Position numbers and translations under genes: made by a program
Shown: positions 1-8,561 of the stretch, piece after piece
How positions within the stretch are numbered: position 1 is the first letter of the stretch
Layout: each line of letters starts with the position of its first letter
From: JBAVVD01 sp049697115
GTDB lineage: Bacteria > Acidobacteriota > Aminicenantia > Aminicenantales > UBA4085
Assembly: GCA_049697115.1 (NCBI GenBank)
Contig: JBAVVD010000001.1
Coordinates: forward strand, 1-37,037
DNA: 37,037 bases
Reading direction: 5' to 3'
The notes under the pieces: generated by a model
Database searches by the model: none
Seen by the model: only the letters and a program-made list of their open reading frames with translations
What the model was told of the DNA's origin: nothing

Positions 1-240
1 GGCCAGTTCCTCGAGTATTTCCTCTCTGGGCTTGCGGCTTTGGAGAAGTTCCTCAAATTTCTGTTTGAAAGCCAGCCTTGTTCTTGACAGTTTTTCTCTA
101 AGATTTCCCGACACTGCAGAAAGATTATATTTTTCAGCTATTTGAAAGTCAATGACAAGGCGGACAGATACCACGGATTCGGATATGAACTTCGGTTGAG
201 GAATCCCCTTGATTGTGTTAAATTCAAAATTGATGAACAC
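1..240 (-). CDS. Partial hypothetical protein running off the left edge
   Basis: A minus-strand frame is open from about position 303 to the window edge without a stop. The likely coding part begins at a GTG at 240 or further in, and continues as a charged, helix-rich segment (for example SRTRLAFKQKFEELL) typical of a real protein. No family was recognised. The upstream part of the frame overlaps the recJ start on the opposite strand, so any true start must lie at or below about 240. It could be a gene divergent from recJ, or simply an open shadow frame. The truncation at the edge prevents a decision. Confidence 0.3.
   Translation of the reverse strand, partial: MFINFEFNTIKGIPQPKFISESVVSVRLVIDFQIAEKYNLSAVSGNLREKLSRTRLAFKQKFEELLQSRKPREEILEELA
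196..223 (+). promoter_or_regulatory. Possible promoter of the recJ-ptsI operon
   Basis: TTGAGG (196-201) and TTAAAT (218-223) are separated by 16 nt; each matches the sigma-70 consensus at 4 of 6 positions. Transcription would start about 3 nt before the recJ ATG at 233, and no Shine-Dalgarno sequence precedes that ATG, so the mRNA could be nearly leaderless. The match is modest. Confidence 0.3.
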
Positions 241-1930
241 ATCCACTTGGATTATGGCTCCGTCCGGCGAGGCGGCGAAGTCTTTGTCTTCAGAGCTCGG
301 CATCCCTCTGTCAATCGCCAACATATTGGTCAACCGAAAGATACAGACAGCCGAAGCCGCCCATCAATTTCTCTTTGGGACGCTGGAGGGCCTTCATGAT
401 CCGTATTTAATGAAAGGGATGAAAGAAGCCGTGGAGAGAATCCTGAAAGCGGTTTCGCAGAAGGAGAAAATCCTGATTTTTGGAGATTATGATGTGGACG
501 GCGTGCTGTCCGTGGTCATGCTTGTCAAAGCCCTGGAATCTTTGGGCGCGGATGCGGATTATTTCATCCCCGAGAGGCTTAAAGAGGGCTACGGGCTAAA
601 AGAGGAGCATATCGAGATTGTGCTCAAGAAAAAGGCCCGGCTGGTTATCAGCGTCGACTGCGGCATTAAAGCCAGCCGATTCGTCCAGAAAGCCAATAGC
701 CATGGAATTGATGTCATCATCACCGATCATCATCTTCCGGAAATTTGTCTTCCCGAGGCTCTGGCCATTCTGAATCCTGTGCTGGAGGATTCGGGCTATC
801 CGGATAAAAGCCTGGCCGGAGTGGGTGTTGTTTTCAAGCTGACGCAGGCCCTGCTGGAAAGAAACCAGAGGAACTCCTCGCTTCAGGAGTATTTGAAATT
901 AGTCTCCATTGGAACAATTTCGGACGTGGCTGAATTGCGGGGGGAAAACAGACTACTTGTCAAATTCGGCCTCAAGGAGTTGGAAAATATTTCCAACACC
1001 GGCCTGAGAAGTCTGATCGAAGTCTGCGGTTTAGGCGGGAAAAAAATTTCTGAGGGAGATGTGGGCTTCCGGATTGGACCGAGAATCAACGCGGCAGGAA
1101 GGATGGAAAAGGCCGACCTGGCGGTCCGGCTCTTTTTTTCCTCCTCGCCGGATGAGACCGAGGAATTGGCGCGTCATCTGGACCGGCTCAATACCCATCG
1201 TCAAAAGACAGAGGAGAAGATCTTTCGCCAAGCCCATCAAAGGATTCAGAAAGGAACTCTCGAGAAGTCCCATAAAATTCTAATTATGGGCTGCGAGGAA
1301 TGGCACAGGGGAGTTATAGGAATTGTGGCCTCCCGACTCAAGGATTATTACTCCCGTCCGGTTATTATGTTTTCTTATAAGGATGGCAAAGCCTATGGAT
1401 CGGGGAGAAGCATTCGTGATTTTTCATTGATTGATTGCCTGGAAGAATGCAAAAACTTGTTTCTTTCCTATGGAGGACACCCTCTGGCCGTCGGCTGTTC
1501 CCTTATGAGGGAGAACATGGACGCTCTAAAGCAAGTTCTCAATGATCTGGCCCTTTCCAGGATCACGGACGAGCAGATGAGGAAAAAGGTGTATATTGAC
1601 GCCACTTTAGATTTTGACGCCATCAATCGTTTCCTTCTGGATCATTTTTTCCTTCTTTTTCCCTTTGGCATAGGCAACCCCAAACCTGTTTTTATGACAA
1701 GAAATGTGAAGGTTGTCAGCCAGCCTCATCTCCTTAAAGGCAAGCACACCAAGTTGCTGTTGAGACAGGGAGGACGGACGTTTGAGGCATTGGGCTGGGA
1801 TAGAGAAGACTGGGCCCAGACCCTGCACAGAGGAGACTCTGTGGATGCGGCCTACTCTTTTCAGTTTTCTTCCTATTTGGGGCAGGAAAGACTGTCTTTT
1901 TCTCTGGCAGACCTGAGGAGGCCGGTTTGA
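233..1930 (+). CDS. recJ: Single-stranded-DNA-specific exonuclease RecJ
   Basis: RecJ is a cytoplasmic 5'-3' single-strand exonuclease used in recombination, base excision and mismatch repair. The 565-residue protein has the DHH-family motifs in order: GDYDVDG (about residues 84-90), SVDCG (140-144) and TDHH (164-167), which carry the metal-binding aspartates and histidines. The DHHA1 domain follows with a GGHPLAVG motif, and then a C-terminal OB-like domain. Length matches the family. The start at 233 is chosen because the following residues align in pattern with the N-terminus of Firmicute RecJ; an ATG at 209 is possible but adds eight atypical residues. It is the first gene of the long operon, and its stop overlaps the next ATG by one base (TGATG). 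Confidence 0.95.
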   Translation: MNTSTWIMAPSGEAAKSLSSELGIPLSIANILVNRKIQTAEAAHQFLFGTLEGLHDPYLMKGMKEAVERILKAVSQKEKILIFGDYDVDGVLSVVMLVKALESLGADADYFIPERLKEGYGLKEEHIEIVLKKKARLVISVDCGIKASRFVQKANSHGIDVIITDHHLPEICLPEALAILNPVLEDSGYPDKSLAGVGVVFKLTQALLERNQRNSSLQEYLKLVSIGTISDVAELRGENRLLVKFGLKELENISNTGLRSLIEVCGLGGKKISEGDVGFRIGPRINAAGRMEKADLAVRLFFSSSPDETEELARHLDRLNTHRQKTEEKIFRQAHQRIQKGTLEKSHKILIMGCEEWHRGVIGIVASRLKDYYSRPVIMFSYKDGKAYGSGRSIRDFSLIDCLEECKNLFLSYGGHPLAVGCSLMRENMDALKQVLNDLALSRITDEQMRKKVYIDATLDFDAINRFLLDHFFLLFPFGIGNPKPVFMTRNVKVVSQPHLLKGKHTKLLLRQGGRTFEALGWDREDWAQTLHRGDSVDAAYSFQFSSYLGQERLSFSLADLRRPV

Positions 1931-3852
1931 TGCGGAGGATACAGGTCAAGCCCCATCTGGCTAAAATCATCAGAAGCGTCCTTGCCGGCTTTCTTCTCTT
2001 CATCGTTCTTTTGGTGGTCGGATATTTTTTTATCCACTGGATCAGAGAACCCCGCATCAGGTCGGAGAAGAAAAAAGAGATCGCCCAGCAAAAAGTGGAT
2101 GTGAAAGAAGAAATCCAGTATTTGGAATTCAAAGGGGAAAAAGGAAAAACCTGGATCAGTGCCGACCGGAATTATATGGGAAAAGACAATCGTTATCATC
2201 TGGAAGGCCATGTCAAGATCATTGACTTTGGACGAAAAGGAGGGCGGGAGATTCAGGTCAGCGGAGATCGGGCTCTCTATGATCAGGAGCAGAGCCATTT
2301 TCTTCTGGAGGGCGGAATCCGTGTGGAACAGAAAGACATTGTCTTTCAGATGGATGTTTTGGAATATGACAGGGAGGAGGGGATTTGCAGAAGTGACAGT
2401 GGCGTGAGCTTTACATCCGCCCGATTGAGCGGATTCGCCAGAAAGATGTCTTATTCCATTCGCCGTAATGTGATGACTCTGGAGGACGACCTCTGGGTAG
2501 AGATGAAACCCAAACTGGAGTATTTCGAGACTCTTCAGATAAAAGGGAACAAAGTGGTTTACAATACAAGAGAAGGAAAAGGCCGGATAGAAGGGGAGGT
2601 GAAATTGGCCCAAGGGGAAAGTCATGGCACGGCGGATGAGATTGAGTTTGAGCAGTGCTTTCCCGAAGAAGATGACATTAAAGTTTTGCTCTTGAAAGGG
2701 AATGTGAGGATATTCATCAAGAATAACAGTCCGAATCCGATTCCTGAGAAGGATGCACTTCCGGAAGAGGGCTTTCTATTTTTCGGTGGCAAAGAGCAGG
2801 AGATAGAGGCTGAGGAGGTCAAGATCCGGCCTTTCCTGTTTACGACTCAAATCCATGCCATTGAAAGCAAAGGAAATTGCTCATTCAAGTTCGTGTCTTC
2901 CTCTGGAAAAGTCGTCTTGATCCGGGGGGAGGCGGTGGATTTCATTTTCAACCGTGATCGGAGGCTCCGAGAATTCATGGTTTTTGAGGCGGCGGAAATC
3001 TCAAGCTTTGGGAAAAATGCGGCGGAAAAGAGGATTGTGCAGGGCGAGGTAATGAAAATGGAGGGATTGACGAACATTCTCCGCGTCCAGGGAAAGGAGG
3101 GAGGCCGTCCGGCCCGATTTTTAACCTCGAGGAGTGAGGTTTCGGCTGAAGAAATGGCTCTTTTTCTTGAAAAAGATGATTTTGAAGCCAGAACAGGCGT
3201 CAAGGCTGTTTTCAGCCCGGGAAAGATGGAGAATGAATCAGTGGGCTTTTTTTCTGAAAAAGCGCCGGTTTTTATTCTTGCTGTGGATCTGAGATATTCA
3301 AAGGAGGAGAAACGTTTTTTCTTTCAAGACGGAGTCAAAATGTGGCAGGAGAAGAAACTCGTTGAAGCGCGCGAGGTGGCCTATAATGAAGAAACAGGAG
3401 AAGTGAACGCAGAAGGAGAGGTCCGGTCCTATTTCCCCCACAAGCCGGATTCCGACGATACAGAGGATCAAATCGAAATCTCGGCAGGAACCATGAGCTA
3501 TTCTCCTCAGGAAAACCTCATTACCTATAAGGGCAACTGTTTCCTGAAAACAAGGGATTTCGAGCTTCGCTCTCAGTCACTCTCGGTGGCGCCAAGTCAA
3601 GACAGGGGCCAGACGAATTTCGTGTTCGCCCAGAAGGAAGTGACACTCCTTCGGGCGGGGCAAGAAGCCACAGGAGAAGAAGCCCAATACGACGTGGAGA
3701 AGGAAATCCTTGTCCTTTCTGGAAATCCCGTCCTCGTCGATAAAAACAGGGGAGTGGTCAGGGGGGGAAAATTGACTTTTCACCTGGGCGATGGTAGAAT
3801 CCTTGTGGAAAATCGAGGTCAAGAAAGGTCGGTTACAGTCATAAAATCGTGA
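1930..3852 (+). CDS. LptC/LptA-type LPS export protein (LptC domain with OstA-like repeats)
   Basis: This is a 640-residue protein with one N-terminal membrane anchor (about residues 13-36, cytoplasmic basic side first) and then a long periplasmic beta-rich region. The first part resembles LptC. The rest repeats OstA/LptA-like segments of the type 'LEGHVKI', 'LEGGIRVEQKD', 'LKGNVRI', 'YKGNCFLKTRDF' and 'LSGNPVLVDKNRG'. Typical LptC is about 190 residues and LptA about 180, so this length suggests one polypeptide supplying both the inner-membrane anchor and much of the periplasmic LPS bridge. lptB lies 3 nt downstream, which supports the assignment. The ATG at 1930 overlaps the recJ stop; a TTG at 1927 is less likely. 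No separate lptA, lptF or lptG is present in the window. Confidence 0.8.
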   Translation: MRRIQVKPHLAKIIRSVLAGFLLFIVLLVVGYFFIHWIREPRIRSEKKKEIAQQKVDVKEEIQYLEFKGEKGKTWISADRNYMGKDNRYHLEGHVKIIDFGRKGGREIQVSGDRALYDQEQSHFLLEGGIRVEQKDIVFQMDVLEYDREEGICRSDSGVSFTSARLSGFARKMSYSIRRNVMTLEDDLWVEMKPKLEYFETLQIKGNKVVYNTREGKGRIEGEVKLAQGESHGTADEIEFEQCFPEEDDIKVLLLKGNVRIFIKNNSPNPIPEKDALPEEGFLFFGGKEQEIEAEEVKIRPFLFTTQIHAIESKGNCSFKFVSSSGKVVLIRGEAVDFIFNRDRRLREFMVFEAAEISSFGKNAAEKRIVQGEVMKMEGLTNILRVQGKEGGRPARFLTSRSEVSAEEMALFLEKDDFEARTGVKAVFSPGKMENESVGFFSEKAPVFILAVDLRYSKEEKRFFFQDGVKMWQEKKLVEAREVAYNEETGEVNAEGEVRSYFPHKPDSDDTEDQIEISAGTMSYSPQENLITYKGNCFLKTRDFELRSQSLSVAPSQDRGQTNFVFAQKEVTLLRAGQEATGEEAQYDVEKEILVLSGNPVLVDKNRGVVRGGKLTFHLGDGRILVENRGQERSVTVIKS

Positions 3853-3855
3853 AAA

Positions 3856-4584
3856 ATGAAATCGTATTTGAAAGCGGAAAATTTAGATAAAAGTTATCAT
3901 GCCAAGAAGGTTGTGAATGATGTTTCTGTTGAGGTTAAAAGAGGCGAAATCGTCGGACTTTTAGGGCCCAACGGGGCTGGAAAGACAACCACATTTTCTC
4001 TCATCATCGGCCTTATTCCCAGGGACTCAGGAAAAATTTATCTCGACAACGAAGACATCACCGACTATCCCATGTATCTCCGTGCCCAGAGAGGCGTTTG
4101 CCTTCTTCCTCAAGATCCCTCGGCATTCAGAAAACTGAGCGTTGAAGATAATCTTCTGTCCATTATGGAAACTCTGCCGGATGCGCCATCGAAAAGAAAC
4201 GGCGATTTGACCAGAATGCTCAAAGAATTTGGGCTGGAGAAACTGGCCAGGTCAAAGGCCTATACCCTTTCCGGAGGAGAGAGGAGAAGACTGGAGATCG
4301 CCAGGGCAATGGTTTCCAGGCCTAAATTTATGCTTCTCGATGAGCCGTTTACAGGAATTGACCCCATTGCGATTCAGGAGCTCCAGAGGATCATTCAGTC
4401 TCTTAAAGAAAAAGGATTGGGCATCCTTACGACAGACCACAGTGTCCGAGAGACGCTCCGGATTGTCGACCGGGCGTATATCATCGATAAGGGGAAAATT
4501 CTTAAGGAAGGAACCCCGCTCGAGCTCATTTCTTCCGAAGAGGTCAGGCGCAACTATCTTGGAGTTGACTTTCATCTGGATTGA
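3856..4584 (+). CDS. lptB: LPS export ABC transporter ATP-binding protein LptB
   Basis: LptB is the cytoplasmic ATPase of the LptB2FGC complex, which extracts lipopolysaccharide from the inner membrane. The 242-residue protein has Walker A GPNGAGKTT (37-45), a Q-loop glutamine (Q86), the signature LSGGE (138-142), Walker B FMLLDEPFTGIDP (about 158-170) and the switch histidine in TTDHS (H195). Length and the GIDP form of the D-loop are characteristic of LptB. It starts 3 nt after the LptC/LptA-like gene and is surely co-transcribed with it. The transmembrane partners LptF and LptG must be encoded elsewhere. Confidence 0.95.
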   Translation: MKSYLKAENLDKSYHAKKVVNDVSVEVKRGEIVGLLGPNGAGKTTTFSLIIGLIPRDSGKIYLDNEDITDYPMYLRAQRGVCLLPQDPSAFRKLSVEDNLLSIMETLPDAPSKRNGDLTRMLKEFGLEKLARSKAYTLSGGERRRLEIARAMVSRPKFMLLDEPFTGIDPIAIQELQRIIQSLKEKGLGILTTDHSVRETLRIVDRAYIIDKGKILKEGTPLELISSEEVRRNYLGVDFHLD

Positions 4585-4616
4585 TGTTTCTATTGGAATT
4601 TGGGTAGGATGGCATC

Positions 4617-6098
4617 ATGATTATGAGACAACGGCTGGACCAGAGGCAGGTTCAGAAACTCATTCTTGCGCCCGCCCTTCAACAGGCCATCAAGCTTCTT
4701 CCTTTGACAAGTTTGGAATTGATCGAGGTCATGGATGAAGAGATGTCGATGAATCCTCTCCTCGAGCTGGAAGAGGAATGTGTGGAAAAGAAGCCGGATG
4801 CCGACGTGCCGGAGAGCCAAAGTGAGCGTGTCTCCAAGGAGGAGACAGCGGAAACGGAATCCACCGGAGGAGAAGTCAAGGAAATTGCGGAGGATAAGGA
4901 AGACTTCGATTTTGTATCCTATTTTCAGGAATACATTGACGACGGATTCCGATCTCTTCCAATGGGAAAAAAGGAAGTCCCTTCTCTGGAAAATGTTCTC
5001 TCCAAAGGCGCTTCCCTTTGGGATCACCTCAACTGGCAGGCCAATCTGACTTTCTTTGAGCCGACCGACAGAGAGATCGCTCAGTTGATCATCGGCAATA
5101 TCAATGAGGAAGGTTATCTCATTTCCTCGGTGGAGGAAATTGCCGGATTAAGCCACTCGACCTTGGAAAAAGTCGAGGACGTCCGGGAGAAGATCAGACT
5201 GTTTGATCCGGTGGGAGTCGGAAGCCTGGGCTTGAAGGAATGTCTTCTCTCTCAGATGGAGTATCTCCAGATCAAGGACGAGGTGACGCGGGCGATCGTT
5301 CAGGACCATCTGGCACTTCTGGAAAAGTCTGATTTTTCTCATCTGGCCAAAATTCTTGGCCTTTCTCTCTCCGCGGTCAAATATCACATTGAGATCATCA
5401 AACGACTGGATCCCACGCCGGGGAGGAAGTACAGCCAGGACAGGACCACGTATGTCGTCCCGGATATTATCGTCACCAAAGAAGCCAATGAATTCAAGAT
5501 CACACTGAACGATGAAGGACTTCCGCACTTGAGGATCAACAGCTATTACAAGACTCTTTTGGCCAAGGCCTCAAAAGAAAATCCGGAAGCCTACAGATTT
5601 CTCAAAGACAAGATGAAAAAAGCCCTCTGGTTTTTACGAAGTCTGGATCAGCGCAATCAGACCATTTACAAGGTGGCCAAATATATCGTGGACAAGGAGA
5701 AGGATTTTCTGGAAAAAGGGCTGGATTATATCCGGCCCTTGACCTTGATGGAAATTGCTCAGGAAATTGGCGTCCATGAATCCACCGTTGGGAGAGTGGT
5801 CGCCAACAAACACATTATCACTTCTCGAGGAGTTTTTTCTCTGAAATATTTCTTTCATAAATCTCTGGCGGGGGATTACGGAGAGGGAGTGTCTTCGCTG
5901 AGGATTAAAGATAAAATCAAAAAGCTCATCGAGAGCGAAGATAAAAACAATCCCCTGAGCGATATTGAAATCGGCGAAATCTTAGCCAGGGAGAATTTAA
6001 AAATTGCGCGCCGAACCGTGGCCAAATACCGGAAGCAAATCAAAATATCTCCTTCTCATATACGCAAGAGGAAGTTTATAATGGAGGAAACTTCATGA
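4617..6098 (+). CDS. rpoN: RNA polymerase sigma-54 factor RpoN
   Basis: RpoN directs RNA polymerase to -24/-12 promoters, which are opened by AAA+ enhancer-binding proteins. The 493-residue protein begins with the glutamine/leucine-rich region I (QRQVQKLILAPALQQAIKLL), followed by an acidic linker (about residues 55-95) and the core-binding domain. The DNA-binding C-terminus contains the RpoN box ARRTVAKYRK (about 464-473) that reads the -24 element. Start: ATG 4617, preceded by GGTAGGATGG; the ATG two codons later is also usable. Position between lptB and hpf/ptsN is the classic neighbourhood of rpoN in diderm bacteria. Its stop overlaps the hpf start (ATGA). Confidence 0.96.
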   Translation: MIMRQRLDQRQVQKLILAPALQQAIKLLPLTSLELIEVMDEEMSMNPLLELEEECVEKKPDADVPESQSERVSKEETAETESTGGEVKEIAEDKEDFDFVSYFQEYIDDGFRSLPMGKKEVPSLENVLSKGASLWDHLNWQANLTFFEPTDREIAQLIIGNINEEGYLISSVEEIAGLSHSTLEKVEDVREKIRLFDPVGVGSLGLKECLLSQMEYLQIKDEVTRAIVQDHLALLEKSDFSHLAKILGLSLSAVKYHIEIIKRLDPTPGRKYSQDRTTYVVPDIIVTKEANEFKITLNDEGLPHLRINSYYKTLLAKASKENPEAYRFLKDKMKKALWFLRSLDQRNQTIYKVAKYIVDKEKDFLEKGLDYIRPLTLMEIAQEIGVHESTVGRVVANKHIITSRGVFSLKYFFHKSLAGDYGEGVSSLRIKDKIKKLIESEDKNNPLSDIEIGEILARENLKIARRTVAKYRKQIKISPSHIRKRKFIMEETS

Positions 6099-6619
6099 TT
6101 GTTCATTACACGGCCCGTCAAACTCAGCTGACGGCCGACCTCAAAGAGACCTGTGAAAAAAGACTGAAAGTCCTCAAGAAATTGTTGAGCTTTGTCATCG
6201 AAGTCAATTTTATCTTTTCTTCGACAAGGAACAGGCACAAAGCCGAGATTCATGTCAAAGCCAAAGGCGGAAGGATTGTTATTGTTGAAGAAAGCCACGA
6301 CATGCTCCATTCTCTGAATTTAGCTCTGGACAGTCTAGAAAAAAAAGTCAAAAAGGAGAGGGCGAAATTCAGGGAGCGCAAAAGGAGAATGAGTCGAGAG
6401 AAGAAAACTCTGACTCTTTCCGAAGATACGGGAGAAAGAGAAAAGAGGATTATCCGAAGCGACTATTTTTCGCCGAAACCCATGACAGTGGAAGAGGCTC
6501 TCATTCAGCTCGACATCCAGAAAAAAGAGGTCTATGTTTTTCGGAAACAGGACTCAGAGAAATGGGCCGTCCTTTTCTGCCGCACAGACGGAAACTATGG
6601 ATTGGTCGAGCCAGAATAG
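6095..6619 (+). CDS. hpf: Ribosome hibernation promoting factor, long form
   Basis: The 174-residue protein binds the 30S decoding centre in stationary phase. It has the S30AE domain (about residues 1-100, ending in the basic helix KKVKKERAKFRERKRR) and a C-terminal dimerisation domain (about 118-174) with 'KPMTVEEALIQLD' and 'RTDGNYGLVEP'. The second domain marks the long type that forms 100S dimers by itself, unlike the short form found next to rpoN in gamma-proteobacteria. It overlaps the rpoN stop by 4 nt, so translation is probably coupled. The gene order rpoN-hpf-ptsN is widely conserved. Confidence 0.93.
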   Translation: MIVHYTARQTQLTADLKETCEKRLKVLKKLLSFVIEVNFIFSSTRNRHKAEIHVKAKGGRIVIVEESHDMLHSLNLALDSLEKKVKKERAKFRERKRRMSREKKTLTLSEDTGEREKRIIRSDYFSPKPMTVEEALIQLDIQKKEVYVFRKQDSEKWAVLFCRTDGNYGLVEPE

Positions 6620-6643
6620 AACGAAAAAAAATCAGAGGCCATT

Positions 6644-7108
6644 ATGAAAGTTCACAATTTACTAACAGAAGATATGATTATTTCAGAACTGGAATCCCAG
6701 GAAAGGAAAGGCGTTCTGAAAGAAATAGTCAGCTTCTTGAAAAAGACCAGGAAGATCACCAAAGACAAGGAGCTTTACGAAAAGCTCATCCAGAGAGAAG
6801 GTCTGGGAAGCACAGCGATTGGAGAAGGATTTGCCATCCCTCATTGCAAGGTCAAAGGAATCAAAAGTCCGCTTGTTGTTCTGGCTCTCTCGAAAAAAGG
6901 GGTCAATTTTGAGTCCTTGGATGGCAAACCTTCCTGGGTTTTTTTCCTGGTCATTTCTCCTCTCGATAATCCCAGTTTGAACCTTCAGATTTTAGCGGCC
7001 ATCGCCCATCTCGTGCGTAAATCCAACCATTTGATCAAAAAAATATTGGAAGCGAAGACCCGGTCGGAAATCTTAATTGTCATTCGTGAGGAAGAAGAGA
7101 AGCTGTAA
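6644..7108 (+). CDS. ptsN: Nitrogen-type PTS EIIA component (PtsN family)
   Basis: A 154-residue PTS EIIA domain of the fructose/nitrogen family. The phosphorylatable histidine is H67 in 'GEGFAIPHCKV', corresponding to the GIAIPH motif of the family. 'LGSTAIGEG' just before it is also characteristic. EIIA-Ntr proteins usually regulate (potassium transport, nitrogen and stress responses) rather than transport sugar. It lies 24 nt downstream of hpf and 11 nt upstream of hprK, within a PTS regulatory cluster that has no EIIB or EIIC. A potassium channel pair (ktrB-ktrA) occurs in the same window; EIIA-Ntr controls potassium uptake in some proteobacteria, but a link here is only a guess. Confidence 0.9.
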   Translation: MKVHNLLTEDMIISELESQERKGVLKEIVSFLKKTRKITKDKELYEKLIQREGLGSTAIGEGFAIPHCKVKGIKSPLVVLALSKKGVNFESLDGKPSWVFFLVISPLDNPSLNLQILAAIAHLVRKSNHLIKKILEAKTRSEILIVIREEEEKL

Positions 7109-7119
7109 TTATTTGAAAA

Positions 7120-7692
7120 ATGGGTAAAGAAGTGTCTCGTGAGAGGGCCACTGTTTCTGGAGAATTGCTTCAAATTTTTGGCCTCGGCGTTTTAATTATC
7201 GGGGACAGCGGTATCGGAAAGAGCGAATGCGCCCTGGAACTGATCTCCCGCGGCCACAGATTCGCATCCGATGACGTCGTTCATATCCACAAAAGGTCCG
7301 ATGGCCGGATGGCCGGAAAATCGCCTTCTTTGAGCCGCTATTTCATGGAGATCCGAGGGCTCGGCATCATCAATATCAAAGAAATTTTTGGCCCCAAATC
7401 CATTTCCAGACAGACGATCGTGGATTTGGTCGTCCAGCTCAAAAAGTGGCACCGGAAAAAGGAATATGACCGGCTGGGCTTGGAATTTCCCGGGGATTAT
7501 AAAATCCTGGGGATAGAAATCCCCCGGATCAACATCCCGGTGGCGCCGGGAAGGAATATCGCCACTTTAATTGAGGTCGCCTGTAAGGTTCAGATATTAA
7601 GAAAAAAGGGTTATCATGCGACTCAGGAAATAGTGGAACGGCTGGACCGATTGCTCAAGACAAAAAATTCACAGAAAAGGAGTCGCAAATGA
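7120..7692 (+). CDS. hprK: HPr kinase/phosphorylase, catalytic domain only
   Basis: HprK phosphorylates and dephosphorylates HPr on a regulatory serine. The 190-residue protein has Walker A GDSGIGKS (28-35), the catalytic acidic pair in 'FASDDV' (D51, D52) and the HprK signature MEIRGLGIINIKEIFG (about 76-91). The C-terminal 'APGRNIATLIEVA' segment is also typical. Full-length HprK has about 310 residues with an N-terminal regulatory domain. Here only about 15 residues precede the first catalytic strand, and ptsN ends 11 nt upstream, so the N-terminal domain is truly missing. Short HprK proteins of this kind are known in alpha-proteobacteria. The matching target, HPr with Ser46, is encoded three genes downstream. 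The stop overlaps rapZ (ATGA). Confidence 0.9.
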   Translation: MGKEVSRERATVSGELLQIFGLGVLIIGDSGIGKSECALELISRGHRFASDDVVHIHKRSDGRMAGKSPSLSRYFMEIRGLGIINIKEIFGPKSISRQTIVDLVVQLKKWHRKKEYDRLGLEFPGDYKILGIEIPRINIPVAPGRNIATLIEVACKVQILRKKGYHATQEIVERLDRLLKTKNSQKRSRK

Positions 7693-8546
7693 CCGATGAC
7701 CGGTTCCTTGTCATCACGGGATTGTCCGGGTCCGGCAAAACCGCGGTCAGCCATTTTCTGGAGGACTTGGGGTATTACTGTGTGGACAATCTGCCCGCCA
7801 AGCTCATTCCCATTTTTGTTGAGTTGTGGCTCCGAAAGGAAGTGGAAATCGAAAAAGTGGCTCTGGTCGTTGACATTCGAGAACACGGATTTCTGACTGA
7901 TTTTCCCCAGGTGTGGAACACGATCAAGAGAAAGATTTCGCTGCGGTTAATTTTTCTGGATGCATCGGAAGAAACTCTGGTCCAGAGGTTCAGCGAAAGC
8001 CGGCGTCCCCATCCGTTGCGGCGCAGGCTGTCCATCCTGGAAGGTGTCCGGCTTGAAAGGAGAAGGCTGAACGAAATAAAGAAGATGGCCGATGAAGTCA
8101 TCGACACCTCATCGATGAATATTCTTCAACTGAGAGAGTTGTTCACACGGAGATTTCAAAAAGAAGGAAGCCAGAGAATTCAGGTGGTTGTCGTCAGCTT
8201 TGGTTACAAATATGGAGTTCCACTGGATTCGGATTTAATTTTTGACACGAGATTTCTGCCGAATCCTTTTTATGTGGAAAACTTGAGAGAAAAAACAGGG
8301 AAAAGCCTGAAGGTCAGAGACTATTTGCTCAAGTCCAAAGAAACCAAAGCCTTTCTTGCCGAGCTCTTCCGTTTTGTCCGGTTTCTTATGCCGAAATTCA
8401 TAGCCGAGGGAAAGAGCCACCTTGTGATTTCGGTGGGTTGTACAGGAGGGAAGCACCGCTCGGTGATTATTTCCGAAAAACTGAGGGATTACTTAAAAAA
8501 GATGAAATATGATATAAAAGTCTATCATCGAGATATTCATAAATAA
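7689..8546 (+). CDS. rapZ: RNase adapter / nucleotide-binding protein RapZ (YvcJ family)
   Basis: The 285-residue protein has Walker A GLSGSGKT (11-18) and 'DNLPAKLIP' (about 36-44), both diagnostic of the RapZ/YvcJ family. The C-terminal domain has 'SVGCTGGKHRSV', which in E. coli RapZ belongs to the metabolite- and RNA-binding half. In E. coli RapZ steers RNase E to the GlmZ small RNA to control glucosamine-6-phosphate synthesis; in Bacillus YvcJ is a nucleotide hydrolase linked to competence. Which role applies here cannot be told. Its position between hprK and PTS genes is the usual one. The start overlaps the hprK stop. Confidence 0.94.
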   Translation: MTDDRFLVITGLSGSGKTAVSHFLEDLGYYCVDNLPAKLIPIFVELWLRKEVEIEKVALVVDIREHGFLTDFPQVWNTIKRKISLRLIFLDASEETLVQRFSESRRPHPLRRRLSILEGVRLERRRLNEIKKMADEVIDTSSMNILQLRELFTRRFQKEGSQRIQVVVVSFGYKYGVPLDSDLIFDTRFLPNPFYVENLREKTGKSLKVRDYLLKSKETKAFLAELFRFVRFLMPKFIAEGKSHLVISVGCTGGKHRSVIISEKLRDYLKKMKYDIKVYHRDIHK

Positions 8547-8561
8547 GGATTGTTGACACTC

